Source of the DNA: Niabella sp.
GTDB lineage: Bacteria > Bacteroidota > Bacteroidia > Chitinophagales > Chitinophagaceae
DNA length: 64,000 bases
Direction: 5' to 3'
NCBI GenBank assembly: GCA_027493055.1
Contig: JAPUDO010000019.1
Location: 1-64,000, forward strand
The notes under the pieces are model-generated. The model was not told the origin of the DNA. It made no database searches and was given only the letters and a program-made list of their open reading frames with translations. Positions 1-7,502 of this stretch are shown one piece after another; position 1 is the stretch's first letter, and every line of letters starts with the position of its first letter. Both the position numbers and the translations under genes were made by a program.

Positions 1-2
1 TG

Positions 3-62
3 ACTGAAACAAGACTTGAACTCGAAATTATGTCAGCCGTAAAAATAAAATGGACAAAGTAA
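3..62 (+). CDS. possible C-terminal end of an upstream gene (partial)
   Basis: An open frame enters from the left edge and stops at TAA 60-62, giving 19 residues with no recognisable motif. It lies in AT-rich sequence like the genes that follow. It may be the end of a truncated protein or chance. Confidence 0.2.
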   Translation, partial: TETRLELEIMSAVKIKWTK

Positions 63-84
63 AATACAAGCAATACTAAAAAAA

Positions 85-650
85 ATGACACCAGATTTCA
101 AATCAGCTATTTTGAGAATAATACCTTTTGTTGTTGTGTTAATTGCTTTGAAAATAGCAACTCAAAAGAAAAAATAAATCAAGATAATTTCTTCCTGAAA
201 AAACCAATAACTACCACCCGATTCTTCTGCTGGTGGTTGGGGTTTTTACTTTTTGTACTTGCGACAGAATTTGCTCTTTATAAATTTAATATTCTGGAAA
301 TAACACCTTGGAATCATAATCCGGCAACAAGTATCATTTTAATATTGGGCAGCGTAATTTTAGCGCCTTTGTTAGAAGAATTACTTTTTAGAGGACTGTT
401 ATTACAAAAGTTATTAAATTCAAAACTCAAAAAATACTTAGCCATATCTATTCAGGCAATTGTATTTGTACTGATGCACTCTTTTGCTTACGAAAACACT
501 ATGACATCCAATATAGGCATTGTGCAAACGTTCATAGATGGTTGTCTGTTTGGAATGGCAAGAATGACTACAAAATCAATATACACATCCTTTTCGATGC
601 ACGCAACAGGAAATCTGATTGCCGTATTGGAACGAATTTTATTTGGCTAA
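85..650 (+). CDS. CPBP-family intramembrane metalloprotease, apparent -1 frameshift
   Basis: The family (type II CAAX prenyl endopeptidase/bacteriocin-processing, CPBP/Abi) is made of membrane metalloproteases. Seen here: an ATG at 85 opens about 30 codons with one hydrophobic helix and stops at TAA 175. The following frame continues directly into the CPBP core, which carries motif 1 EELLFRG, motif 2 (FVLMHS) and a late HATGN. The two halves join if one A is added to the A6 run at 169-174. The track-style start TTG at 237 would cut off the first helix. So this is either a one-base deletion (pseudogene or sequencing error) or slippage on A6. Family assignment is firm, state of the gene is not. 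Confidence 0.7.
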
Positions 651-683
651 AATCAAAAAAAACGTATAAATAAAAGGACTACA

Positions 684-781
684 GCTAACAAAAAGCCAGG
701 CAACAGTTTGGGCGGGCGTTCAAACGTGAAAGTTCCTACAGACTGTCCTGCCCGAACGCCAAACCCCAAACCGTTACAAGC
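684..781. repeat. attC-like imperfect inverted repeat between two orphan genes
   Basis: Nested arms are visible: GTTTGGG (706-712) pairs with CCCAAAC (765-771) and GGCGTTC (715-721) with GAACGCC (754-760). The outer ends read GCTAAC (684-689) and GTTACAAGC (773-781), resembling the R' and R'' boxes of integron attC sites. It sits between two AT-rich genes with no obvious promoter. No integron integrase is present in the window, so the assignment is inference. Confidence 0.45.
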
Positions 782-787
782 AATGCT

Positions 788-1129
788 ATGACACTTCAAG
801 CTGCGACAGAAATATTAAGCAAAACAAAATTTAATAATCAAACCGATTGGGACACTTATCCAACTGCTGACTATTATTGTGATAAGTGTAATCAGATTGT
901 ATCCATTGACTTCAAAAGTTTGACAAAACATCAATTTTCTGACTATTCCAATTTGGCTTCGACAGACAAAGAATTATTTAGAAGTGTTGAAGATGGCGAA
1001 ACAAAAACAAACTCATTTCTTGACTTCTATTGCCCCAATTGCAACCGACCCGTTAAAATATATTACGACAGTTGGTTAGGCGGAAAACACGGCGAAGCTG
1101 GTTTTACAATTAAATTCATCGCACATTAA
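788..1129 (+). CDS. hypothetical protein with zinc-ribbon cysteines
   Basis: 113 residues with no family I recognise. Two CxxC pairs are visible (YYCDKCNQ near residue 32 and FYCPNCNR near residue 82), about 50 residues apart, which together would bind one zinc as a split zinc ribbon. There is no signal peptide or membrane segment, so it is probably cytoplasmic. It begins 7 bases after the attC-like repeat, as a cassette gene would, and its base composition (AT-rich) resembles the CPBP gene before it rather than the later genes. Nucleic-acid or protein binding is possible but unproven. Confidence 0.6.
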   Translation: MTLQAATEILSKTKFNNQTDWDTYPTADYYCDKCNQIVSIDFKSLTKHQFSDYSNLASTDKELFRSVEDGETKTNSFLDFYCPNCNRPVKIYYDSWLGGKHGEAGFTIKFIAH

Positions 1130-1481
1130 AAACAATAACGAAATATTATCGGGTTGGACATTGACTTTTGATGAAATGTCCTGGAATATTGGAGTATATC
1201 ATCCTTCAACGATTCTAAGCATTGATCCTTCAATTTATACAGGCTGCATTATACTTTGATGAAAAAGGAGGACAGGAAATGACTAACTTTATGTTCAGTT
1301 AAACGGGAACGTTATCTTCCGATTCAAAGGAATCCTCCGGACCATCCGCAGGGCGGACACCTCCCCGGGAGGGGATATGTAGCACCTTATAAGGAATGGC
1401 GGGTTGAAGATGAGTACACCAGACAGGATGTTTCGGGCCCGTTAAAACCTGCTCCGCAAAACGGGAAATAAAACGCTAACC
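1130..1481. other. gene-poor stretch with a start-less open frame
   Basis: A 62-codon frame without a start codon runs from 1283 to TAA 1469-1471 on the plus strand, ending 10 bases before the next gene. Its C-terminal part is rich in proline, glycine and charged residues. It looks like the end of a truncated gene. Nothing else was recognised. Confidence 0.35.
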
Positions 1482-1871
1482 ATGGAAATACAACCTAAAA
1501 AATGCCTCGCCTGTGGCAAGCCGGTAAGGGGCCGCAGCGACAAAAAATTCTGTGATGATTATTGCCGTAATGTATATAACAACAAGGCAAAGGGCGCCCA
1601 TAGCAGCCTCATACGTAATATCAACAATATTTTAAAAAAGAACCGGAACCTGCTTGCGTCTTTACTCTCACAGGAGCAGGAAACCATCAAAATAGAAAGA
1701 GAAAAGCTCTCGGGCCTGGGATTCAGGTTCGGGTATTTTACCCATCAGTACACCACTAAAAAAGAAGCCACCTACTTTTTTTGTTATGATTATGGTTATC
1801 TGCCAATAGATAACGGCTGGTTTTTGGTAGTAAAGGGAAAGAAACTAAAAGATAAAGATTACCTATTTTAA
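1482..1871 (+). CDS. DUF2116-like zinc-ribbon protein
   Basis: 129 residues. The N-terminus has a CxxC...CxxxC arrangement (KKCLACGKPV, then KKFCDDYCRN), the pattern of the small zinc ribbons found in DUF2116-like proteins of Bacteroidota. The middle is a basic helical segment and the C-terminus is rich in aromatic residues. No signal peptide. Such proteins are widespread in this phylum and of unknown function; nucleic-acid binding is a reasonable guess. It overlaps the convergent lysozyme gene by 9 bases at the stop codons. Confidence 0.65.
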   Translation: MEIQPKKCLACGKPVRGRSDKKFCDDYCRNVYNNKAKGAHSSLIRNINNILKKNRNLLASLLSQEQETIKIEREKLSGLGFRFGYFTHQYTTKKEATYFFCYDYGYLPIDNGWFLVVKGKKLKDKDYLF

Positions 1872-2321
1872 AAAATATAAATCTGATTCAGCCTTTCTGC
1901 GTTTCACCAATCCCTCCAGTTTCTTCCCATTGGCATTAACCCATTTTGCAAATTCCTTTTCGATAGCCGGATCTTTGGGGTTGGCATTTACTTTTTTGGC
2001 CAGCGTGGAGATCTTCAAATTACTCTCTCCCAGGTTATAAGTAAAGCTCACCAGCGCGTCAAACTGGTTCTGATTAATATCATCTCTTATCAACGCGTCT
2101 ACGGCCAGTTCAAAGCGCTTCAGATCGTATTTCAGATAATCAAGCCCCTGTGCCAGTGTAATAGACTTATCCCTTAGCGTTACTTTTTGGCCCGAAGGAT
2201 ACCTTGTAGTTCCGTAACCGATTGTTGGCACACCTGCCGGGCATATATATGGCTTTGCGTAAAAGCCTTCAAATGATTTTATAAGGTCGATTCCCCTTTT
2301 TCCTGTTTTTGTGATTTTCAT
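1863..2321 (-). CDS. phage-type lysozyme, glycoside hydrolase family 24
   Basis: Muramidase of the T4/lambda-R endolysin fold that cuts the peptidoglycan glycan chain. The catalytic Glu is at residue 18 (IKSFEGFY), followed by Cys27 and Thr33 in PYICPAGVPTIGYG, giving the E-8aa-C-5aa-T triad of the family with Cys in place of the usual Asp. 152 residues is normal length. I start at the ATG at 2319-2321 (MKITKTGKRG), because the 20 residues upstream do not resemble the family. No signal peptide is visible. No holin or other phage gene adjoins, so it is a phage relic or a domesticated gene. It is divergent from the tracrRNA-like locus. Confidence 0.85.
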   Translation of the reverse strand: MKITKTGKRGIDLIKSFEGFYAKPYICPAGVPTIGYGTTRYPSGQKVTLRDKSITLAQGLDYLKYDLKRFELAVDALIRDDINQNQFDALVSFTYNLGESNLKISTLAKKVNANPKDPAIEKEFAKWVNANGKKLEGLVKRRKAESDLYFLK

Positions 2322-2463
2322 GGCAATTAATTTATTGAATACCTGCATTAAATTTACTGAAAAAATCATTACTGGCGGCATCCCTTATTTCTCCATATTG
2401 ATGTTTCCTCCCTTTATCTACGAGCATTGTTTTCCCTTGCCTGTTTAACAGGATATTCTCATT

Positions 2464-2493
2464 AATTTCAAATTAACTTTGGTCTTTGACAAC
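2464..2493 (+). repeat. solitary 3' half of the type II-C CRISPR repeat
   Basis: These 30 bases are identical to the last 30 bases of the 46-bp repeat in the array at 13.4-15.5 kb, in the same orientation. The 5' 16 bases of the repeat are absent. It keeps the -7 box TAACTTTG at 2474-2481 but has no TTG at -33 spacing. The distance to the array is about 11 kb and no second solitary copy was seen. Confidence 0.9.
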
Positions 2494-2576
2494 ATATGAA
2501 CAATGTTGCCGGGGATAGGTGCCGTTGCAAAAACACTTAAGGCGACCCTTGGCAAAACCGAAGGCCCTTTTTTATT
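2487..2576 (+). ncRNA. tracrRNA-like small RNA without an anti-repeat
   Basis: Directly after the half repeat the sequence resembles the 3' part of the tracrRNA at 21941-22017. In 2522-2544, the block beginning CCGTTG and ending AAGGCG matches the tracrRNA block at 21972-21994 at 19 of 23 positions without gaps. Instead of an anti-repeat there is a self-complementary hairpin, CAACAT (2490-2495) with ATGTTG (2503-2508), whose left arm begins with the repeat's own last bases. A hairpin near 2547-2563 followed by T6 (2568-2573) looks like a terminator. Expected start is about 2487, a few bases after TAACTTTG. This could be a Cas9-binding decoy, a regulator, or a decayed second tracrRNA. Confidence 0.65.
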
Positions 2577-2993
2577 TATCCTTCTTCTTTAAACAGGTTC
2601 TTTAGCTGGAAAGTGATGGTCCGGCGCACCGGCCGCAGAAACAGGCTTATAAATTTGCTCTGAGGGGCCATAGCTTCTATATGTTCAAATATGGAGGTAC
2701 AACATCAGGTCCCCGAAAAATCAGCAGAGCTGGCTGTCAAAGGTTTGGTGTTAGTACCTAGTGTTAAGTTAAGTGTAAGTTGTCAATAGTGAATGGAGAA
2801 TAATTGCAGATACATACTCACTATTGACCATTCACTACTCACTTTAAATGCGACAATTCTTCATTAACATAACATTAGTTGGCCGCCAACATTATCTTTC
2901 CCTATTTTCTTTGCAGCCCTCCTGAGCATAGCAGTTACGAAGTTATCAGTTTATAATTCAGCTCTATTTGTTCTACATCATAGACTTTTGCGT
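2577..2993. other. intergenic debris
   Basis: A minus-strand 31-codon frame ends at 2578 with a basic C-terminus and looks like the tail of a lost gene. Around 2785-2842 there are imperfect inverted copies of a GTCAATAGTGAATGG-like sequence, a kind of short intergenic repeat. No intact gene was seen. Confidence 0.4.
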
Positions 2994-3272
2994 TTATACA
3001 TTCAAACGAAGAGTTAATTGCCGGATCCTTTCTTCGTTCAGTTGCAGCAGGTTGCTGCCGTAAGCAGTTAATACCAGATCGTTGTTCGTGGAGGCTTGCG
3101 TTTCTGTCAACCGGCTGATATACTTACGAACGATGTTACGGCTGATATCGGTGCGTCGAACAATCTCACGAATGCTGGCATCTTGCTGATAAAGCTGAAA
3201 AATTTGTTTTACCGGATCCCATCACTACTGGTTGTTGAGCCAACGCAGGTATTCAGCAAAATTCTTTTATCC
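2994..3272 (-). pseudogene. IS21-family IstA-like transposase fragment
   Basis: Read on the minus strand, the frame gives a helix-turn-helix segment (IREIVRRTDISRNIVRKYIS) typical of the N-terminus of IstA transposases, preceded in the same frame by two adjacent stop codons after EYLRWLNNQ and ended by TAA at 2994-2996. It covers only about 85 codons of a roughly 500-residue protein, with no catalytic DDE part and no IstB. It is a broken remnant of an insertion sequence, supporting past transposition in this end of the window. No target duplication could be identified. Confidence 0.65.
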
Positions 3273-3413
3273 GGGGAGTAGCAATGCCGAATAAAAATAG
3301 CGCTGGTGCCACCTTTTGAGGGACTTTGCTTTTTGCAAACAAGTTGGATAGGGAAAGACATCGTTTAGTCTGTTTCCGTCAATTAACATCCCAGACGTGC
3401 TGTAAATCCCTGT

Positions 3414-3791
3414 TTATAATCTCTGCGGTTTATGATTTTCATCCAATGCTACAAAAACAAACAGGCCTTCAACCGCAATTTGCGCCTTTTTATCATCGTA
3501 CATTTGCTCTACATACATTTCTACCTTTACGCTGAGCTTTACCGCGCCCACAGATTGTACTTTGCCTACTACTTCTACAAAACATACTTTGTCTGCAGGC
3601 CTCCAAAATTTTATATTATTAATGGCCACGGTAAACATCTTTTTCCGCGAATATCTTGTAGCCGTTATAAAAGCTACTTCATCCATCCATTTCAGCGCTT
3701 CGCCGCCAAATAAAGTATGGTTGGCATTTTGTGTGCCGGGAAATATAGTCTTGCTTTGCCTGGTTTCTGCCAGCCTGATATTTGCTTCCAT
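3414..3791 (-). CDS. acyl-CoA thioesterase, hotdog fold
   Basis: 125 residues of the YciA/acyl-CoA hydrolase family, which cleaves acyl-CoA to free acid and CoA in the cytoplasm. The conserved segment HTLFGGEALKWMDEVA contains the catalytic Asp, and later blocks (INNIKFWRPADKV, VEVVGKVQSVG) fit the central strand and dimer interface. Length is normal for a single hotdog domain. It stands alone between the IS fragment and a minus-strand hypothetical gene and has no obvious metabolic partner nearby, so the natural substrate is unknown. Confidence 0.85.
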   Translation of the reverse strand: MEANIRLAETRQSKTIFPGTQNANHTLFGGEALKWMDEVAFITATRYSRKKMFTVAINNIKFWRPADKVCFVEVVGKVQSVGAVKLSVKVEMYVEQMYDDKKAQIAVEGLFVFVALDENHKPQRL

Positions 3792-3914
3792 TATATATTC
3801 GTTATGTTTTGGGGGTTACTGAATGCTCCGTCATTAAACATGAGAAATCGAAGGTTATTGGATCGTAAGATTGGTTTTGTTTGATACGGTTCCGGATCGG
3901 CGTATTAATTGCAG

Positions 3915-4490
3915 TTAAATTTCCTTTTGCATAGCGGCAATACATTCTTCCCTGATTTCCCAGATTTCATCAAGCCCGTATCTGATGTTCCCTTTCTCCA
4001 GCCAACCCGCAAGAAATTCTTTATGGATTTTAGTTTTTTGTTCCGCTACTTCATCATATTCAATTTCAGTTTCTGTAAAAAGTTTATTTTTCAAGTTGAG
4101 ATAGCTGGAATCCGGCCGGGTAAAATCCAGATAGCAATCTTCATATTTCAGGTAGTTGTGCGCCTCGGGCATATAATTGAGGCTGTATTTTTGCAATGTG
4201 TTTTTAATGCGGTGTTCGTATGCTGCATCCATTTTAAAAATACCTAAAACCAGTTTTATTTGCGGCCTGTTATTTTCGAGCGCCAGTTTTCTTAACGTTG
4301 CATGTTTTGTACTGCAGGTGCCACACATCTCATCCAACACACAACAAATGTTATTTTTATTTTCATTCCGCCTGTAAGGCAATGTTGCTATAAACTGAGA
4401 GGCTGCATTAAAGTTGTTTATTCCAAGCTGCTTAAAACAACCGGATACCACTCCTTTACTTTCTATTTTAAAATGGACCAGCTTTTTCAT
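3915..4490 (-). CDS. hypothetical protein with a Cys-His pair resembling a transglutaminase-like core
   Basis: 191 residues without a signal peptide. The block DEMCGTCSTKHATLRKLA holds a Cys followed by a conserved Lys-His, resembling the nucleophile helix of transglutaminase/papain-like enzymes; a later PEAHNYL supplies a His and DCYLDF an Asp at plausible distances. That would make a Cys-His-Asp triad, but this is inference from motif order alone. Related hypothetical proteins occur singly in Bacteroidota. The gene starts at the ATG at 4490 and ends 123 bases before the thioesterase start. Confidence 0.6.
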   Translation of the reverse strand: MKKLVHFKIESKGVVSGCFKQLGINNFNAASQFIATLPYRRNENKNNICCVLDEMCGTCSTKHATLRKLALENNRPQIKLVLGIFKMDAAYEHRIKNTLQKYSLNYMPEAHNYLKYEDCYLDFTRPDSSYLNLKNKLFTETEIEYDEVAEQKTKIHKEFLAGWLEKGNIRYGLDEIWEIREECIAAMQKEI

Positions 4491-4678
4491 TAAATTACTC
4501 TATGTTTTGCATACTGCATGCAAAGAGTTTTACTAGGGGCATTCCAAATTTTCGCAGTCCGAAAGCCTATCGTGTAAACACAAATACATACTATAAAAAA
4601 CCGCAATCCTTCTTACGGCGTTTGCTATCACCTCACCCTATTGCGACTCAACAGTTAGAGTCTTCAATGGCCCTCTCC

Positions 4679-4918
4679 TCAAGTAACTTTTGCCTGTTTA
4701 TAGCCGGTTCCTTTTTTCTTATATAATGGTTCAATAGCAAAAATAACATCGGTTGTGTTCAGTCTTCCAATTCCCACCCAGGTGTTGGAAGGGGCCCACT
4801 AATAGTTGCTATCAGGCGAAACAACAAGGACCTCCTGTTCTTTTCCAAGCTTTCTCCTAAGATGTGCGGCCGCGGTATGCCCTGCAATGCCTGCACCTAA
4901 TATTACTACTTTCGCCAT
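4679..4918 (-). pseudogene. broken sulfide:quinone reductase-like FAD oxidoreductase
   Basis: From ATG 4916-4918 the frame gives a Rossmann FAD-binding start ([20 protein letters not shown]) and continues into a sulfide:quinone oxidoreductase/NADH dehydrogenase II-like segment (APSNTWVGIGRL). An amber codon TAG at 4799-4801 interrupts it at codon 40, and TGA at 4679-4681 ends it near codon 80. The family is about 400 residues, so the remaining three quarters are gone. It is followed upstream by the NifX-like gene, a pairing seen in sulfur-handling clusters, so the cluster appears to be decaying. Confidence 0.7.
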
Positions 4919-4961
4919 TTTATAATGTTTTATTTGAATTATAATCTTAAGAGATGATACG

Positions 4962-5297
4962 CTACAAGGCCCCGTTTATGATACCCTGTAAATTAACCGT
5001 TGGTGCCTTTTTATAAGAAATTTCATGTTCGTCCAATTCAGCACGCAGCCGCTTTCCTATTGAGTAATAGTATAGCAAATCTGCTTTTGAAAACAATAGT
5101 ATCAGTTCCTCATGCCCGTGATGATGTTCTCCGGAATGGTTCGCGCAGCATCCTTCATCGTGATGTTCATGGGGATTGGTTATAAAAATCTCGGAAATAG
5201 TTATTCCGTTTTTAACTTCATACAGGGCAAATTCATTACACCTTCCTGTGTGGGCTGCAATGGTTACACGGTCATTAGTGGGCACAATAATCTTCAT
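4962..5297 (-). CDS. NifX/NifB-type iron-molybdenum cofactor-binding domain protein
   Basis: 111 residues of the dinitrogenase iron-molybdenum cofactor family. The fold is seen in [10 protein letters not shown] at the start and the H-T-G-R-C block ([16 protein letters not shown]). A loop near residues 42-63 is extremely rich in His plus two Cys ([16 protein letters not shown]), a probable metal-binding insertion. No nitrogenase genes occur here, and such stand-alone members are common outside nitrogen fixers, often near sulfur or redox genes. It sits next to the broken sulfide:quinone reductase. Metal or cluster carrier function is inferred. Confidence 0.75.
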   Translation of the reverse strand: MKIIVPTNDRVTIAAHTGRCNEFALYEVKNGITISEIFITNPHEHHDEGCCANHSGEHHHGHEELILLFSKADLLYYYSIGKRLRAELDEHEISYKKAPTVNLQGIINGAL

Positions 5298-5796
5298 AAT
5301 ACTATACTGTTTTCATTTAATTTTTCTTCTTTTCCAGCTTTTTGCACAACCAGAACGTTAATCTGTACAATACATACATCCAGTGGCACCAGCGGTAAGC
5401 GCAAATTGAGCTCCGGATCAATTAACAAGTTCCCAGTCTCCGTGATTCATATTCTTGTTGTTTTTCTATTTTTTACTTCCGTAAATTTTTCCTGTCAATA
5501 CTCAATTCGTTGTTTATCGGTGTCGAAATTTTCCTTCAATAAATCTTTAAAGAAGAAAGTTTTTAAAATTCCGAACATGATGAACAACTTCAGCATTGCA
5601 ATCAGCTAAAGTGTTTTATTCTCTCTGGGCATAATACTGAAGCCATGTTTGTATAATTTTATCCACTTTTTAAAAGGATAACAAAGCATTCCCGCTTTCT
5701 TTTTCATCATCAACTGCAACAGATAAATTCTTCTAAACGAAGGTAGGGGGCACGATAGATTTTTTGTGGCACTAAAAAGGGAACTAATGGTAATTT
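5298..5796. other. gene-less stretch with decayed frames
   Basis: No intact gene was found. On the minus strand there are a 27-codon frame starting MFGILK near 5580 and an open frame of about 50 codons ending near 5290; neither is a family I can name. The start resembles the first residues of small rhodanese proteins but nothing after it does. Probably remnants of the sulfur-related cluster. Confidence 0.35.
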
Positions 5797-6672
5797 TTAC
5801 TTATTCTGGTGTTTTCTGAACTGGTTAGGAGTGATGCCTGTTTGAGTTTTAAAAAACTTGGTGAAGTAAGAGTTGTCCTCAAAATAAAGTTCGTACGCAA
5901 TTTGCGAAATTGTAAGCCCGGAGTTCATTAACAATCGTTTTGATTCTAAAACAATTCGGTTTCTTATTAGTTTTCCGGCTGTTTTGCCGGTAACTGATTT
6001 GCAAACGGAATTAAGGTAGTTGGGAGTTATGGCAAGATGGTCGGCATAAAATTTCGGATAATGCGCTTCCTGAAAATGCTTTTCCAGTAGTTGTTCGAAT
6101 TTTTTGGTTACGATGTTTGAGCGTATACAATCTGCAAGCCGGTCTTCATTTTGGGTTTTTTCGGCAATCATCAAAAGCATCTCCAACAGCAGCGTTTGTA
6201 TTGTTGGAAACTTGTAGTGAAAATCTGCGTTGAATATTCTCAGAATTTTCGTAAATACAGTATCAACCTCTCTTTTGCATTCTGAAACAGTACGGAAGCA
6301 GGAGTTGCCATTTCGGTTAAAAACCGGAAGCGTGTCAATGAAGTTTTTTTGGGAAAGAAAATCGTTAAAGAGTTCGTCTCTGAAGTTGATCATGTACCCT
6401 TCGGGCCGCTTTCCGCTAAACCTTAAATCATGTACCTGCCCGGGGCTGAGGAAAAAAATAATATGGTCGTGGATATTGACTTCCCTGAAATCCAGATAAT
6501 GAACGCCGGTGCCGGATTTAATGTACAATACCTGGTAAAACGAATGCCGGTGAGGAACTTTGGGGATATACATATCTTCATTTACCAGTTTCTTAAGATC
6601 ATGAATAAAAAACAGGTTCTTATTGTGATCCCTTTCAGGTATGTCGCATATTTTTAAGAGAGGGATGGACAT
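5797..6672 (-). CDS. AraC-family transcriptional regulator
   Basis: 291 residues with the usual layout: an N-terminal cupin sensor domain (RHSFYQVLYIKSGTGVHYLDF, then FFLSPGQVHDL) and a C-terminal pair of helix-turn-helix motifs from about residue 190 (FYADHLAITPNYLNSVCKS and ISQIAYELYFEDNSYFTKFF). The signal bound by the cupin is not evident. It lies at the end of the minus-strand block that includes the efflux operon, 133 bases from the DUF2892 gene, and is the most likely local regulator of that operon. Confidence 0.9.
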   Translation of the reverse strand: MSIPLLKICDIPERDHNKNLFFIHDLKKLVNEDMYIPKVPHRHSFYQVLYIKSGTGVHYLDFREVNIHDHIIFFLSPGQVHDLRFSGKRPEGYMINFRDELFNDFLSQKNFIDTLPVFNRNGNSCFRTVSECKREVDTVFTKILRIFNADFHYKFPTIQTLLLEMLLMIAEKTQNEDRLADCIRSNIVTKKFEQLLEKHFQEAHYPKFYADHLAITPNYLNSVCKSVTGKTAGKLIRNRIVLESKRLLMNSGLTISQIAYELYFEDNSYFTKFFKTQTGITPNQFRKHQNK

Positions 6673-6804
6673 TGTACATTGTTATCGGTATTCGCAAAGC
6701 ACAGCACTGTGTTCTTCGCAAATGTACGACTGTATATATTCTTAATGCTGCGCAGCAGAAAGACTACCTCGCCGGATTAAGCATTACAGATCAGTTGTTT
6801 GTTT

Positions 6805-7017
6805 TTATTTCGGACAGCCGGTTGCCCCGTTATCTTGTTTAATTCCAATTTTTGTCAAAATCATATACATAAGACACCAGTTGGTTAAGGCGTGAACCCA
6901 CAAGTTAATACCCACAAAACCGGTAAGCCAAAGCCAGTTCTTATTGGCATAAACTCCTAAAAGAAGGCTGAACAGAATTAATGTTCCTGCTATTGCATGT
7001 ACAATTTTTGTTTGCAT
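6805..7017 (-). CDS. DUF2892 (YgaP transmembrane-like) small membrane protein
   Basis: 70 residues with two hydrophobic helices, AIAGTLILFSLLLGVYA and WLTGFVGINLWVHALTNW, and a Cys-rich ending (TNWCLMYMIL...TGCPK) as in the inner-membrane YgaP-type DUF2892 family. These proteins usually accompany rhodanese and other sulfur-handling genes. It sits 32 bases after the 100-residue gene and downstream of the RND operon, so it may be read from it. Exact role unknown. Confidence 0.75.
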   Translation of the reverse strand: MQTKIVHAIAGTLILFSLLLGVYANKNWLWLTGFVGINLWVHALTNWCLMYMILTKIGIKQDNGATGCPK

Positions 7018-7049
7018 ATTATTATCTCAATAAGCTTATATTTTTAATC

Positions 7050-7352
7050 CTAAATTGATTTTTCGATATTGAAGCTGGCCAGATGAATACGGGAAAGAAA
7101 GCTCCTTTGTGTATTGAATGCTTCAATTCCTGACATAATATTATCCAAGCATTTTTCTTCGGAAAATACGATAAACAGTAAAGAGTCCGTTGCCGGGTAT
7201 TCAGAGCCGAACCAATTAGGCAGCTCGCTTTCGGGTTCGTTTTTGTACCCTTTTACAGATTGAACTGAAAATGATTTTACCTCCGAATGATTGAGGATTT
7301 TCTTTACATCTTTTTCAAATTCTTCTATGCATGTGATGAGGAGTAGTTTCAT
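7050..7352 (-). CDS. small PII-like or ferredoxin-fold protein linked to RND efflux
   Basis: 100 residues, cytoplasmic, with alternating strand and helix patterns (MKLLLITCIEEFEKDVKKIL; then SLLFIVFSEEKCLDNIMSGI) like PII-related or ferredoxin-like trafficking regulators. Two Cys are conserved-looking (positions 8 and about 70). I do not recognise a named family. It lies 151 bases downstream of the RND pump gene and upstream of the DUF2892 gene on the same strand, a neighbourhood that suggests sensing or modulation of the pump. Confidence 0.55.
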   Translation of the reverse strand: MKLLLITCIEEFEKDVKKILNHSEVKSFSVQSVKGYKNEPESELPNWFGSEYPATDSLLFIVFSEEKCLDNIMSGIEAFNTQRSFLSRIHLASFNIEKSI

Positions 7353-7502
7353 TTGCTGGTTTTTATTGTTTTTAATTAATTTAAATGGAATAGCCTGAAA
7401 TCTTCATTCATTGAGTGCAATGAACCTTTACGGCTATTTCATGATATTTTATTTTAGTAGGCCCAAAAAAATAATACAGTAAAACGCTTACAGGCTTCCC
7501 TG

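Noticed and set aside
237-650. TTG start at 237 for the CPBP gene
   Set aside because: It removes the first helix, which is open upstream in frame and continues into ATG 85 after one base is added.
3096-3281. 61-codon plus-strand frame
   Set aside because: Antisense shadow of the IS21-type fragment, which matches a known family.
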